The translations under genes and the position numbers were made by a program. From contig NZ_JAFBCL010000001.1 of assembly GCF_016907655.1 (NCBI RefSeq), positions 3,196,001 to 3,260,000 of the forward strand: DNA of 64,000 nucleotides, written 5' to 3'. The stretch is from Saccharothrix algeriensis (GTDB lineage Bacteria; Actinomycetota; Actinomycetes; Mycobacteriales; Pseudonocardiaceae). The notes below the pieces were generated by a model that saw nothing but the letters and a program-made list of their open reading frames with translations, made no database searches and was not told the origin of the DNA. Below, one piece after another: positions 24,932 through 33,128 of this stretch; position 1 is the stretch's first letter; every line of letters starts with the position of its first letter.

Positions 24932-26106
24932 CCGAAGACCTCGAACGCCTCCGCCGCTGGCGCCTGCTGCTCGGCGGGGCGGCCGGCGACCTGGGCGGCC
25001 CCCTCGGTGAGGACGACCGCCGCCGCGACGCCGCCCTCACCGGCCTCTACGGCGGCGGCGCGCCGTCGGACGCCCCGGACGCCGGCGGCAAGCGCGGCGC
25101 CGGCCTCGGCGGCTCCTCGCCGGTCCTGCACCGGTGGCTGGGCGACATCCGCGCGTACTTCCCGACCTCCGTCGTCCAGGTCATGCAGCGCGACGCCGTC
25201 GACCGCCTGGGCCTGCGGCAGCTCCTGCTCGAACCGGAGCTGCTGGCCGGCGTCGAACCGGACATCGGCCTGGTGGGCACGCTGGTGTCGCTGTCCTCCG
25301 CCATCCCCGCCCGCACCAGGGAGACCGCGCGGGCGGTGGTGCGCAAGGTCGTGGAGGACATCGAGCGCAGGCTCGCCGACCGCCTCCTGGCCGCCGTGCA
25401 CGGCGCGGTCGACCGCTCCCGGCGCACCAGCCGCCCCCGCCCGGCCGACGTGGACTGGGCCCGCACGATCCGCGCGAACCTCCGGCACTACCAGCCCGAG
25501 CAGCGCACGGTCGTCGTCCAGGACCTGGTCGGCAACACCCGCCGCAGCCGCGCCGCCGCGCTCAAGGACGTGGTCCTGCTGGTCGACCAGTCGGGGTCGA
25601 TGGCCGAGTCGGTGGTCTACTCGGCGGTCCTGGGCGCGAGCCTCGCGTCGCTGCGCTCCGTCGACACCAGGCTGGTCGTGTTCGACACCGAGGTGGTCGA
25701 CCTGACCGAGCAGCTGAAGGACCCGGTGGACCTGCTGTTCTCGACCCAGCTCGGCGGCGGCACGGACATCAACCGCGCGGTCGCGTACGGGCAGTCGCTG
25801 GTGCGCCGCCCGTCGGACACGGTCATGGTGCTGATCAGCGACCTGTACGAGGGCGGCGTGGCGCAGGAGCTGCAGCGGCGGGTCCGCGAGCTGGTGCGGA
25901 GCGGGGTCGCGGTCGTGGTCCTGCTGGCCCTGTCGGACAGCGGCACGCCCGCCTACGACCACGAGCTGGCGGCGAAGCTGTCCGAGCTGGGCGCGCCGGC
26001 GTTCGCGTGCACCCCGGACCGCTTCCCGGACCTGCTGGCGACGGCGCTGCGCAAGGAGGACGTCGCCGCCTGGGCGGAGCGCAACGACATCCCGGTCGGC
26101 CGCTGA
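24928..26106 (+). CDS. VWA domain protein, partner of the MoxR ATPase
   Basis: The C-terminal VWA domain (residues about 212-375) has a complete MIDAS metal site: DQSGS (220-224), Thr in GGGTD (279) and Asp in SDLYEG (305). The N-terminal 200 residues are helical and charged. VWA proteins of this type act with MoxR AAA+ ATPases. It is the last gene of the SWIM-DUF5691-MoxR-DUF5682 operon. The GTG at 24928 overlaps the previous frame's stop; GGAGACGCC just upstream supplies a ribosome site. Confidence 0.9.
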   Translation: MTEDLERLRRWRLLLGGAAGDLGGPLGEDDRRRDAALTGLYGGGAPSDAPDAGGKRGAGLGGSSPVLHRWLGDIRAYFPTSVVQVMQRDAVDRLGLRQLLLEPELLAGVEPDIGLVGTLVSLSSAIPARTRETARAVVRKVVEDIERRLADRLLAAVHGAVDRSRRTSRPRPADVDWARTIRANLRHYQPEQRTVVVQDLVGNTRRSRAAALKDVVLLVDQSGSMAESVVYSAVLGASLASLRSVDTRLVVFDTEVVDLTEQLKDPVDLLFSTQLGGGTDINRAVAYGQSLVRRPSDTVMVLISDLYEGGVAQELQRRVRELVRSGVAVVVLLALSDSGTPAYDHELAAKLSELGAPAFACTPDRFPDLLATALRKEDVAAWAERNDIPVGR

Positions 26107-26237
26107 CCCGCGCCGGGCGCGCCGACGCCCGGTCCGCCGATCACCGCCGCCGGATCAGGACCACCGGATCAGGACCGCCGGGTCACCGCCGCCGGATCAG
26201 GACTGCCGGATCACCGCGCGGCGCCGCCCGGCCACCG
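26107..26237. repeat. Degenerate CCGGATCA repeats after the VWA gene
   Basis: The convergent gap contains repeated (A/G)CCGCCGGATCAGGAC and CCGGATCACCG units in an imperfect 40-bp duplication. No gene or clean terminator is seen. Confidence 0.55.
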
Positions 26238-26735
26238 CTACCGGATCACGACGCGGCCGAGGGTCAGGAACGGCGTGCCGCGGGTCAGCACGGCGGTCCG
26301 GCCGCGGTCGTCCGGCCCGGCCAGCCACAGCCGCCCGGTGCGCCGCACCTGCTCGCGCACGCGCTCGGGCATCTCCGGCAGCCGCAGGAACGTCCGGTCC
26401 GAGTCGGCGGTCTCCAGGAAAGCCTGCCGGCCCACCCGCGTCCTGCCGGGGACGAACGACACCGCCACCTGGTGCCAGGGGAACGCCCCGGCGAGGCGGC
26501 GCACCGCGCGCCTGCTGAAGAAGTGCCGCAGCCCCGGCGCCGCGAGTTCGACGCACAGCGGGGACAGCACGAACACCCAGTGGGAGCCGATCCGGAGCGA
26601 CACCAGCCACAGCACGACGAACGACAGCAGCGCGAGCCCGATGAACCCCGCCGCGCGCTGGTCGGCGCGGGTAAGGCAGCGCTTGGTCCACTCCTCGCCC
26701 ACCACTGCTCCCACACAACCAGAAGTTCCCGTCAC
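26238..26735 (-). CDS. Membrane protein, paralogue of the upstream gene
   Basis: A 165-residue protein with two hydrophobic segments near residues 30-63 (FIGLALLSFVVLWLVSLRIG and WVFVLSPLCVELAA) and a soluble C-terminal part. The C-terminal RLWLAGPDDRGRTAVLTRG aligns with AWLVAPDRAGNTVVTFRG of the next gene, showing tandem duplication. The first possible start is GTG 26735; GTG codons a few residues later are equally possible. Function unknown. No signal peptide is evident. Confidence 0.65.
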   Translation of the reverse strand: MTGTSGCVGAVVGEEWTKRCLTRADQRAAGFIGLALLSFVVLWLVSLRIGSHWVFVLSPLCVELAAPGLRHFFSRRAVRRLAGAFPWHQVAVSFVPGRTRVGRQAFLETADSDRTFLRLPEMPERVREQVRRTGRLWLAGPDDRGRTAVLTRGTPFLTLGRVVIR

Positions 26736-26790
26736 CGACCCGGGTAGCCGGAGAGATGATCACCAAAACCGATCGGGGGGAATCTCACCC

Positions 26791-27270
26791 TCACCGCCGC
26801 CGCACCCGCGCCGGGAACAGCCGCGGCACGCCCCGGAACGTCACCACCGTGTTGCCCGCCCGGTCCGGCGCGACCAGCCACGCCCGCCGGTGCCGGCTGA
26901 TCCGGCCGCGCACCAGCGGTCCGGCGCTGACGTCCAGCACCGCGGGCCGGGCGCCGTGCACGACGAGCAGCCCGTTGCGCCAGTGCACCCGCGCGTACTG
27001 CCACTCGCGGTCGGCCATCACCCGCGCGAGCGGTTGCCGGCGGGTCGACGCGAGCACCAGCACGGCGACCGACAGCACCAGCAGCACCGCGGGCAGCTCG
27101 GACGACACGTCGGCCAGGAACACCAGCGCCAGCTGGCCGAAGAACGCGAGCACGCCGAGGAGGACCCAGCCGAACGCCCGTCGACCCGCGGTCTCCAGGC
27201 AGTGCAGGGTCCACTCGTCGTCGAGAGCCGCTCCTCCGGTGGACGGCTCGTCGGGCACGGCCACGGCCAC
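26791..27270 (-). CDS. Membrane protein, paralogue of the downstream gene
   Basis: A 159-residue protein with two hydrophobic helices (residues about 32-52 and 58-76; FGWVLLGVLAFFGQLALVFL and PAVLLVLSVAVLVLAS). A soluble C-terminal part has VHWRNGLLVVHGARPAV and AWLVAPDRAGNTVVTFRG. Same architecture as its neighbour 55 nt downstream. GGAGG immediately precedes several in-frame GTG codons (27270, 27264, 27258). Function unknown. Confidence 0.65.
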   Translation of the reverse strand: MAVAVPDEPSTGGAALDDEWTLHCLETAGRRAFGWVLLGVLAFFGQLALVFLADVSSELPAVLLVLSVAVLVLASTRRQPLARVMADREWQYARVHWRNGLLVVHGARPAVLDVSAGPLVRGRISRHRRAWLVAPDRAGNTVVTFRGVPRLFPARVRRR

Positions 27271-27374
27271 CTCCGCCCAGGCGGCACCCAGATTAGGACC
27301 GCGGGGGCCGCGCCGTCAGCGGGCGGGGGCGAACCGGTCCGTCGATCGTGGGACTTCCGCCCGTGCCCGCTCCA

Positions 27375-27392
27375 AGTTAGGCTCGCCTAACT
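27375..27392 (+). promoter_or_regulatory. IdeR/DtxR-like iron box
   Basis: AGTTAGGCTCGCCTAACT is a perfect 8+2+8 palindrome. It matches 14 of 19 positions of the IdeR consensus TWAGGTWAGSCTWACCTWA. It ends 14 nt before the GTG of the DUF2470 gene, so iron-loaded IdeR should repress that gene. Confidence 0.75.
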
Positions 27393-27406
27393 AGAGGAGG
27401 TGAGCG

Positions 27407-28162
27407 GTGACCGAGAACCGTCGACCGCCCGCCCCGCACCCCGCGGAGCGCGCGCGCACCATCGCCGCCAGGGGCGGGCGCGCGGCCCTGCTGCCGTCGG
27501 ACGGCACGGACGACCGGGTCGTCCCGGTGCTGCACCACGTGCACGCCGCGGGCGAGGTGACGCTGCTGCTGCCCGAGGAGCACCCGCTGGCCGCGGCGGC
27601 GGGCGGCGCCGAGATCACCGTCATGCTGGAGGTCGCCGACCACGCGCCCGTGCCGCTGCGCGAGCCGGTGCGCGGCCTGCTGTGGATCACCGGCTGGCTG
27701 CGCACCCTGAACGCGCGCGAAGCCCGCGCCGCGAGCCTGGAGGTGGCCGACGAGCGCCCGGACCCGCGCCTGCTGGACGTGGGCCACGGCGCGGCCGTGC
27801 TCCGGCTGTCCCCGGCGTCGCTGGTGGTGGCCGACGCCGAGGGCACGACGTCGCTGCGCCCGGAGCTGTTCGCCCAGGCCGACCCGGACCCGTTCCACCA
27901 CCACGAGGACCACTGGCTGCGGCACCTGGAGCTGTCGCACCGGGACGTCGTGGGCCTGCTCGCCCAGCACCTGCCGGACGGGCTGCGCGGCGGCCACGTC
28001 CGGCCGCTGGGGCTGGACCGGTTCGGCCTGCGGCTGCGGGTGGAGACCGCCGACGAGGACCACGACGTGCGGATCGCGTTCTCCCACCCGGTGGCGACGC
28101 CGGGCGAACTGGCCGTGGAGCTGCGCCGGCTGATGGGCTGCCCGTTCCTCGCGCAGCGCTGA
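27407..28162 (+). CDS. DUF2470 protein, probably haem/iron related
   Basis: A 251-residue protein. The N-terminal half looks like the split-barrel (flavin-reductase-like) fold of HugZ-type proteins: VVPVLHHVHAAGEVTLLLPE, GLLWITGWLRTL. The C-terminal DUF2470 part has EDHWLRHLELSHRDVVGLLA and DRFGLRLRVETADEDHDVRI. Relatives include haem-utilisation proteins. The IdeR-like box directly upstream supports an iron-starvation role. GAGGAGGTGAGC gives a ribosome site just before the GTG. Confidence 0.8.
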   Translation: MTENRRPPAPHPAERARTIAARGGRAALLPSDGTDDRVVPVLHHVHAAGEVTLLLPEEHPLAAAAGGAEITVMLEVADHAPVPLREPVRGLLWITGWLRTLNAREARAASLEVADERPDPRLLDVGHGAAVLRLSPASLVVADAEGTTSLRPELFAQADPDPFHHHEDHWLRHLELSHRDVVGLLAQHLPDGLRGGHVRPLGLDRFGLRLRVETADEDHDVRIAFSHPVATPGELAVELRRLMGCPFLAQR

Positions 28163-28264
28163 CCCGGCGCCGCCCCGACCCACCGCCCACCCACGCCACC
28201 GCCCCGCGCCACCGCCGCCCCGACCCACCGTCCGTCGCGCGGCCGGCGCGGTTAACCTGCGCGA

Positions 28265-29047
28265 GTGATCGAGGAACCGGCCCACCGCGGGTACGTCGAG
28301 GGACCGGCCCGCCGCGGGTACCAGGTCGAGGTCCTGCTCGTCTTCGCCGTCACGCTGGGCCTGTCGGGGCTGCGCAGCCTGGTGCGGCTGCTGGACAGCC
28401 TGCTCAGGCCGCAGCCGCTGAACCAGCAGTCGGTGGCGATCAACGTGCCGCAGGCCCGGTTCGACCTGCTGGACCTGCTCGCGCAGCTGCTCGGGGTGGT
28501 GCAGCTGGCCGCGTGGGGCGGCCTGGGCCTGTACCTGCTGTGGCGCAGCGGCACGCGGCTGCGGGCGCTGGGCCTGGACCGGGCGCGGATCGGCCCCGAC
28601 GCGCTGGGCAGCCTCGGGCTGGCCGCGGTGATCGGCATCCCCGGGCTGGCCTTCTACCTCGTCGCCTGGAAGCTGGGCCTCAACCTGGCCGTGCAGCCGT
28701 CCACCCTGGACGAGTCGTGGTGGCGCAGCGTCGTGCTGGTCCTGTCCGCCGCGGGCAACGCGTGGGCGGAGGAGGTGCTGGTCGTCGGTTACCTGATCAC
28801 GCGCCTGCGGCAGCTCGGCTGGCGGGACGACACGGCCCTGGTCGCCAGCGCTGTCCTGCGCGGCTCCTACCACCTGTACCAGGGCTTCGGCGGGTTCGTC
28901 GGCAACGTCGTCATGGGCCTGGTGTTCGGCAAGGTCTGGCAGCGCACCAACCGGTTGTGGGTGCTCGTGATCGCGCACGCCCTGCTCGACGTGGTCGCGT
29001 TCGTCGGCTACACCGCGCTGCGCGGGACGGTGTCCTGGCTCCCCTGA
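28265..29047 (+). CDS. CPBP family intramembrane metalloprotease
   Basis: This 260-residue membrane protein carries the CPBP/ABI motifs: NAWAEEVLVVGYLITRL (paired Glu plus Arg), GSYHLYQGFGG (His) and VLVIAHALLDVVAF (His and Asp). These form an intramembrane metal site like the Rce1 prenyl-protease. It has about six to seven helices. The GTG at 28265 has TAACCT 6 nt upstream, so a leaderless transcript is likely. The substrate is unknown. Confidence 0.88.
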   Translation: MIEEPAHRGYVEGPARRGYQVEVLLVFAVTLGLSGLRSLVRLLDSLLRPQPLNQQSVAINVPQARFDLLDLLAQLLGVVQLAAWGGLGLYLLWRSGTRLRALGLDRARIGPDALGSLGLAAVIGIPGLAFYLVAWKLGLNLAVQPSTLDESWWRSVVLVLSAAGNAWAEEVLVVGYLITRLRQLGWRDDTALVASAVLRGSYHLYQGFGGFVGNVVMGLVFGKVWQRTNRLWVLVIAHALLDVVAFVGYTALRGTVSWLP

Positions 29048-29146
29048 TCCTCCTCGCGGAGGACCACGGCTCAACCGACAGGCCGACGCGCGCGCGGACC
29101 TCCCCTTGCCAGCATGGGGCGCGCCGCCACGAAGAGGGGATCCACC

Positions 29147-30391
29147 GTGTCCACAACGCACAGACGCGTGCTCGGCCTGACCGCGGGCATCGCGGTCGCC
29201 GCAGCCCTGCTCGCCCCACCGGCCTCCGCCGGGACCACCGGGGTGCAGCTCACCACGCCGCCGCTGAGCGGCCGGCACCCGGTCGGGACGGTCGACCTGC
29301 ACCTGGTGGACAGCCGCCAGGACCCGTGGCGGCCGGCCGACAAGCGCGAGCTGATGGTCACCGTCACCTACCCCGCCCACCGCGACGGGCCGCGGGCCAC
29401 CTGGATGACGCCGGGCGTCGCGGGCGTGATCGACGGGGTGGCCTCCAGCCCCGACCTGCTCGACGTGCCGCGCGGCTCCGTCGACTGGGGTTCGGCCAAG
29501 CGCCGAGCCCGCACCGGCGCCACCGCCGAGCGCACCCGCGGCGGTTGGCCGGTCGTGCTGTTCTCGCACGGCCTCGGCGGTTCCAAGGAGCTGAACGCGG
29601 GCCTGACCGACGACCTGGCCAGCCGCGGCTACGTCGTCGCGTCCCTCTCGCACACGCACGAGGCCGCCGCCGTGGAGTTCCCCGACGGGCGCGTGGCGGT
29701 CGGCAGCGTCGACCCGGAGGACGCGGCGGCCCGCAAGACCGCGATCGACGCCAGGGTCGCCGACAGCCGGTTCGTGCTGGACCAGCTGACCCGGCTCGAC
29801 CGGGGCGACAACCCCGACGCCGAGCGCGACCCGCTGCCGCGCGGGCTGGCGGGCTCGCTGGACCTGTCGCGGGTCGGCATGGCGGGCCACTCCTACGGCG
29901 GCTACACCGCGGGCGAGACGATGCACCACGACCGCCGGTTCGACGCGGGGGTCAACATCGACGGCGCGATGGGCTGGGGCGAGGTCGGCGAGGTGGTGGA
30001 GCACGGCCTGGACCGGCCGTTCATGCTGGTGGGCGGTGACTTCGTGGACCCGGGGACCGGCGGGAAGCTGGAGCACTCGCACGTCGACACCCGGCTGGAC
30101 CCGACCTGGGGGCAGTTCTGGCCCAACCAGCGCGCCTGGAAGCGCGACCTGCACTTCGACCGGTCCACGCACTACAGCTTCACCGACCTGCAGTTCATCA
30201 CCCCGCAGGTGCGGGCGCTGCTCAAGCCCGGCCGGGAGGAGGAGCTGGTCGGCCGAGTCGACGCGCGCCGCTCGCTGGCCGCGCAGCACGACTACCTCGC
30301 CGGTTTCTTCGACCTGCACCTGAAGCGCCGCGACCGCGGCCTGTTCGACCGCGGGCCCGCGCGGCACCCGGACACGAGGTTCATCGCCTGA
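29147..30391 (+). CDS. Secreted alpha/beta hydrolase, PAF-acetylhydrolase-like
   Basis: A signal peptide (VSTTHRRVLGLTAGIAVAAA, cleavage after PASA, about residue 28) leads to a hydrolase with oxyanion region VVLFSHGLGGSKELN and nucleophile elbow GHSYGGYTAGE. An Asp and late His complete a likely triad. The layout matches actinobacterial lipases related to platelet-activating factor acetylhydrolase. GAGGGGA lies 6 nt before GTG 29147, which is preferred over ATG 29114. Exported; the substrate is probably a short ester or phospholipid. Confidence 0.83.
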   Translation: MSTTHRRVLGLTAGIAVAAALLAPPASAGTTGVQLTTPPLSGRHPVGTVDLHLVDSRQDPWRPADKRELMVTVTYPAHRDGPRATWMTPGVAGVIDGVASSPDLLDVPRGSVDWGSAKRRARTGATAERTRGGWPVVLFSHGLGGSKELNAGLTDDLASRGYVVASLSHTHEAAAVEFPDGRVAVGSVDPEDAAARKTAIDARVADSRFVLDQLTRLDRGDNPDAERDPLPRGLAGSLDLSRVGMAGHSYGGYTAGETMHHDRRFDAGVNIDGAMGWGEVGEVVEHGLDRPFMLVGGDFVDPGTGGKLEHSHVDTRLDPTWGQFWPNQRAWKRDLHFDRSTHYSFTDLQFITPQVRALLKPGREEELVGRVDARRSLAAQHDYLAGFFDLHLKRRDRGLFDRGPARHPDTRFIA

Positions 30392-30416
30392 CCTGCGGCC
30401 CACCTAGGGTGGACCC

Positions 30417-31076
30417 ATGCTGACCCTCGCCGACGAGCTGGCCCTGCTGGCCCACGACGACGACGGCGCCCGCCGGCTGGGCCGTCCAGCCCTGGACTAC
30501 GGCCTGGCCGGCGCGGTGCTGGTCGAGCTGGCCATCGCGGGCCGGATCGACGTGGTCGACCGGCGGGTGGCGGCGCTGAGCACCGCGCGGATCGGCCACG
30601 ACGTGCTGGACGAGGCGCTGACCCGGATCGCGGACGACCGGCTGCGCAAGCCCGAGGAGTGGGTCGAGCGGCTCGCCAAGGGCCTGGTCGACCGGGTGCT
30701 CGACGGCCTGGCCGAGGACGAGGTGCTGCGCCGGGAGCAGGACCGCGTGCTGTGGGTGTTCCCGCGCACCCGCTTCCCGTCGCCGGGCGGCGTCGAACCG
30801 CCGCTGGAGACCGAGGTGCGCCGCCGGCTGGTGGCGGCCGTCGCGACCGACGCCCCGGTGGACCCGCGCACGGCGGCCCTGTGCGGGCTGATCAAGGCGG
30901 TGCGGTTCGACCGCGAGGTGTTCGCCGGCCGGCCCCGCGACCGCGTGAAGGCCCGGCTGGAGGCCGTCACCGGGGGCGAGTGGGCCGCCGACGCGATCCG
31001 CGAGGCGATCGACCGGCTCCAGGCGGCCCTGACCACCGTCATGGTCACCGCGGTGGAGCCGACGGCCTCCGGCTAG
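30417..31076 (+). CDS. GPP34 (GOLPH3/VPS74) family protein
   Basis: The 219-residue protein opens MLTLADELALLAHDDD and has DYGLAGAVLVELAIAGRI, the typical start of the GPP34 family. In eukaryotes GOLPH3 binds phosphatidylinositol-4-phosphate and retains Golgi enzymes; actinobacterial members are common, with unknown roles. TAGGGT is 6 nt before the ATG (leaderless). Its TAG overlaps the TAG of the convergent caspase gene in the four bases CTAG. Confidence 0.88.
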   Translation: MLTLADELALLAHDDDGARRLGRPALDYGLAGAVLVELAIAGRIDVVDRRVAALSTARIGHDVLDEALTRIADDRLRKPEEWVERLAKGLVDRVLDGLAEDEVLRREQDRVLWVFPRTRFPSPGGVEPPLETEVRRRLVAAVATDAPVDPRTAALCGLIKAVRFDREVFAGRPRDRVKARLEAVTGGEWAADAIREAIDRLQAALTTVMVTAVEPTASG

Positions 31077-33127
31077 GCCACCAGCAGGAAGCGCTCGGCC
31101 GTCCGCGCGGCGGCGGCGACCACGGCGCGGGCCGTCCCCGCCGAGTCGATCAGCCCCGGGTCGAGGTCGCGCGGCTCCACCGCCGAGTTCCCGGCGATCC
31201 GGCGGGACGGCTCGGCCAGCGCGCCGGCCAGCGCGCGCCACCCCGCCGCCTCGGCGGGCGGCCCGGTCGCCGCGCCCGCGAGCCGCTCGCCCAGCTCCCG
31301 CAGCCCGACGCCCGCGCCGCGCAGCACCCCGTCCCGCGCCGCGCTGCGCACCGCCCGCACGGTCCGCCGCACCCGTGGCACGTCCGCCGCCGGCGCGCGG
31401 ATGATCCCGGCCGCGGCGACGCCCTCCCCGGCGCCGGCCGTCCCGATCACCGTCGTGTCCCCCTCGGTCACCACGACCCGCGCCGCGTGCCCGAACGAGC
31501 CCTCGTCCGCCCCGTGGAGCGTGTCGGAGTCCTGCACCCGGCAGCCGACCACGGCCGGCAGCCCCGCCGGCACCCCGCCGGCCACCACGACCACCCGACC
31601 GCCCAGCCGCGACAGCAGCCGCGCCGACACCGGGTCGGGCACCTCGGCGCACACCACGAGCAGGGCGAGGTCGTCCCCGTTCCCGAGCCGGTCCAGCGCC
31701 TCCAGCACCCGCTGCGGCAGCACGCCCGCGAACAGCAGCACCCGCGCGTCGGACAGCACCGCCTCCCGCCGCGCGCGGTCGGTCGCGAACCACGCGGAGG
31801 CGTAGCCCTGCTCGAACCGCAGCCCGGCGGTGAACTCGTGGTGCAGCCCGGGCCGCGGGTTCTCCCCGACCAGCACCGCGCCGCGCCACCCGGTCACCGC
31901 CACCACCCGGTCCACCACGTCGCCGATCTCCGCGCTCCCGGCGGCGGCCGACGCCAGCCGCGCCACGTCGGCCGGCTCCAGCGGGGCGGCCGCCCGGAGC
32001 AGCGCGTCCGCCGCGCCCGCCGCCGCTCGCACGCCGTGCAACAGCCGGACGGGGTCGTGCCCGTCCCGCATCGCCCCGATCAGCCGCGTGATCGCGCCCT
32101 GCGCCACCGCGACCGCCGACGCGCCGCCGTCCCCGCACGCCAGGTGCACCTCGGAGACCAGCTCGCGCACGTAGGCGGCGCCCAGCGAGTCGCGCGGGTC
32201 GTCCGGCCGGAACGCGGCGGCGATCGCGGCGGCGTCGGCCAGCTCCACCGGCCGCCCGTCCACCAGCACGACCGACCGCCTGCCCCACGGCCCGAGCGTC
32301 CGGCACACCGGCTCGGCCGCCGCCCGGAACCCGCGCGCCACCAGCAGCTGGCCGGGGGTGTAGGAGGCCGAGCGGCGCACCGCCGCGGGCGCCGACCCGC
32401 CCGCGCGGGCCAGCCGCAGCGGCGGGCCCGCGGACTGCGCGAAGAACTGCGGGGTCTGGTCCGAGCGGCGGGCGCGGACCTCCCGGAACGCGTACGAGAA
32501 CAGCTCGTTGACGTCGACCCACCCGTCGCCGTCGAGGTCGGCCGCGCCGCCGGCCAGCCCCTCGATCACCACGTCGGTGAACAGCGACGCCCGCGGGGCC
32601 TCCAGCGACAGGGTGTCCTCCTCGAAGGCGTACTCGTAGGCGTTGGACGCGGTGAGCACCACGTAGCCCTCGCCCACGTCGTCCAGCACCGCCGACGAGG
32701 CGTCCTTGAACCCCTCCACGTACGCGCCGCTGAAGCAGCAGTCCAGCACCAGCACGCGCCCCGCCGCCCGGCAGTCCTCCAGCTGCTCGTTGAGGAACGA
32801 CCGCGAGACCGCCGTCCCGGCGGGCCGGTCCTGCACGGTGTTGGTCGCCGCGAAGTACAGCCGCCGCGACGCCGTGGTCAGCCCGTGGCAGGAGAAGTAC
32901 AGCAGCACCAGGTCGTCCGGCGCGCGCGCCGCCAGCACGTCCTCCACCGCCCGGCGGATCTCGTGGTCGGCGGCGTCGCGCAGCACCCGCACCCCGGCGA
33001 ACCCGCCGACCTCCGGGTCCTCCAGCAGCGCCGCCAGCCGCTCCACGTCCTGCGACGGCGCGCGCAGCCGGTTCAGCCGGACGTCCTCGTACTCCCCGGT
33101 CGCGACCAGCAGCGCGTACCGGCCCAC
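31073..33127 (-). CDS. Caspase-family protease fused to a degenerate GroEL-like chaperonin (EACC1-associated)
   Basis: Residues 1-245 are a C14 caspase-fold protease: VGRYALLVATGEYED, catalytic His81 in YFSCHG and Cys131 in LDCCFSG. They are followed by a DLDGDGWVDVNELF loop common in bacterial caspases. Residues about 255-684 follow GroEL from end to end: RTLGPWGRR (ATP loop), ACGDGGASA (GroEL GDGTTT region), GLHHEFTAGLRFEQGY and WFATDRARREAVL (apical domain), AARVVVTEGDTTVI, EPSRRIAGNSA and GLIDSAGTARAVVAAA. About 45 residues of the intermediate domain are missing, and the position of the catalytic Asp398 reads Arg (RVRRTVRAVRSAARDG). GTG 33127 lies one base after the EACC1 stop. It is probably a conflict or cell-death effector with a chaperonin-derived sensing or oligomerising half. 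Confidence 0.88.
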   Translation of the reverse strand: MGRYALLVATGEYEDVRLNRLRAPSQDVERLAALLEDPEVGGFAGVRVLRDAADHEIRRAVEDVLAARAPDDLVLLYFSCHGLTTASRRLYFAATNTVQDRPAGTAVSRSFLNEQLEDCRAAGRVLVLDCCFSGAYVEGFKDASSAVLDDVGEGYVVLTASNAYEYAFEEDTLSLEAPRASLFTDVVIEGLAGGAADLDGDGWVDVNELFSYAFREVRARRSDQTPQFFAQSAGPPLRLARAGGSAPAAVRRSASYTPGQLLVARGFRAAAEPVCRTLGPWGRRSVVLVDGRPVELADAAAIAAAFRPDDPRDSLGAAYVRELVSEVHLACGDGGASAVAVAQGAITRLIGAMRDGHDPVRLLHGVRAAAGAADALLRAAAPLEPADVARLASAAAGSAEIGDVVDRVVAVTGWRGAVLVGENPRPGLHHEFTAGLRFEQGYASAWFATDRARREAVLSDARVLLFAGVLPQRVLEALDRLGNGDDLALLVVCAEVPDPVSARLLSRLGGRVVVVAGGVPAGLPAVVGCRVQDSDTLHGADEGSFGHAARVVVTEGDTTVIGTAGAGEGVAAAGIIRAPAADVPRVRRTVRAVRSAARDGVLRGAGVGLRELGERLAGAATGPPAEAAGWRALAGALAEPSRRIAGNSAVEPRDLDPGLIDSAGTARAVVAAAARTAERFLLVA

Positions 33128-33128
33128 C

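Noticed and set aside
27377..30403. 1008-codon minus-strand frame
   Set aside because: Runs antisense to three recognisable plus-strand genes and has shadow composition.
31073..33127. A second genuine groEL gene
   Set aside because: The chaperonin part is fused to a caspase, lacks part of the intermediate domain and the Asp398 equivalent, so it is unlikely to act as a normal chaperonin.
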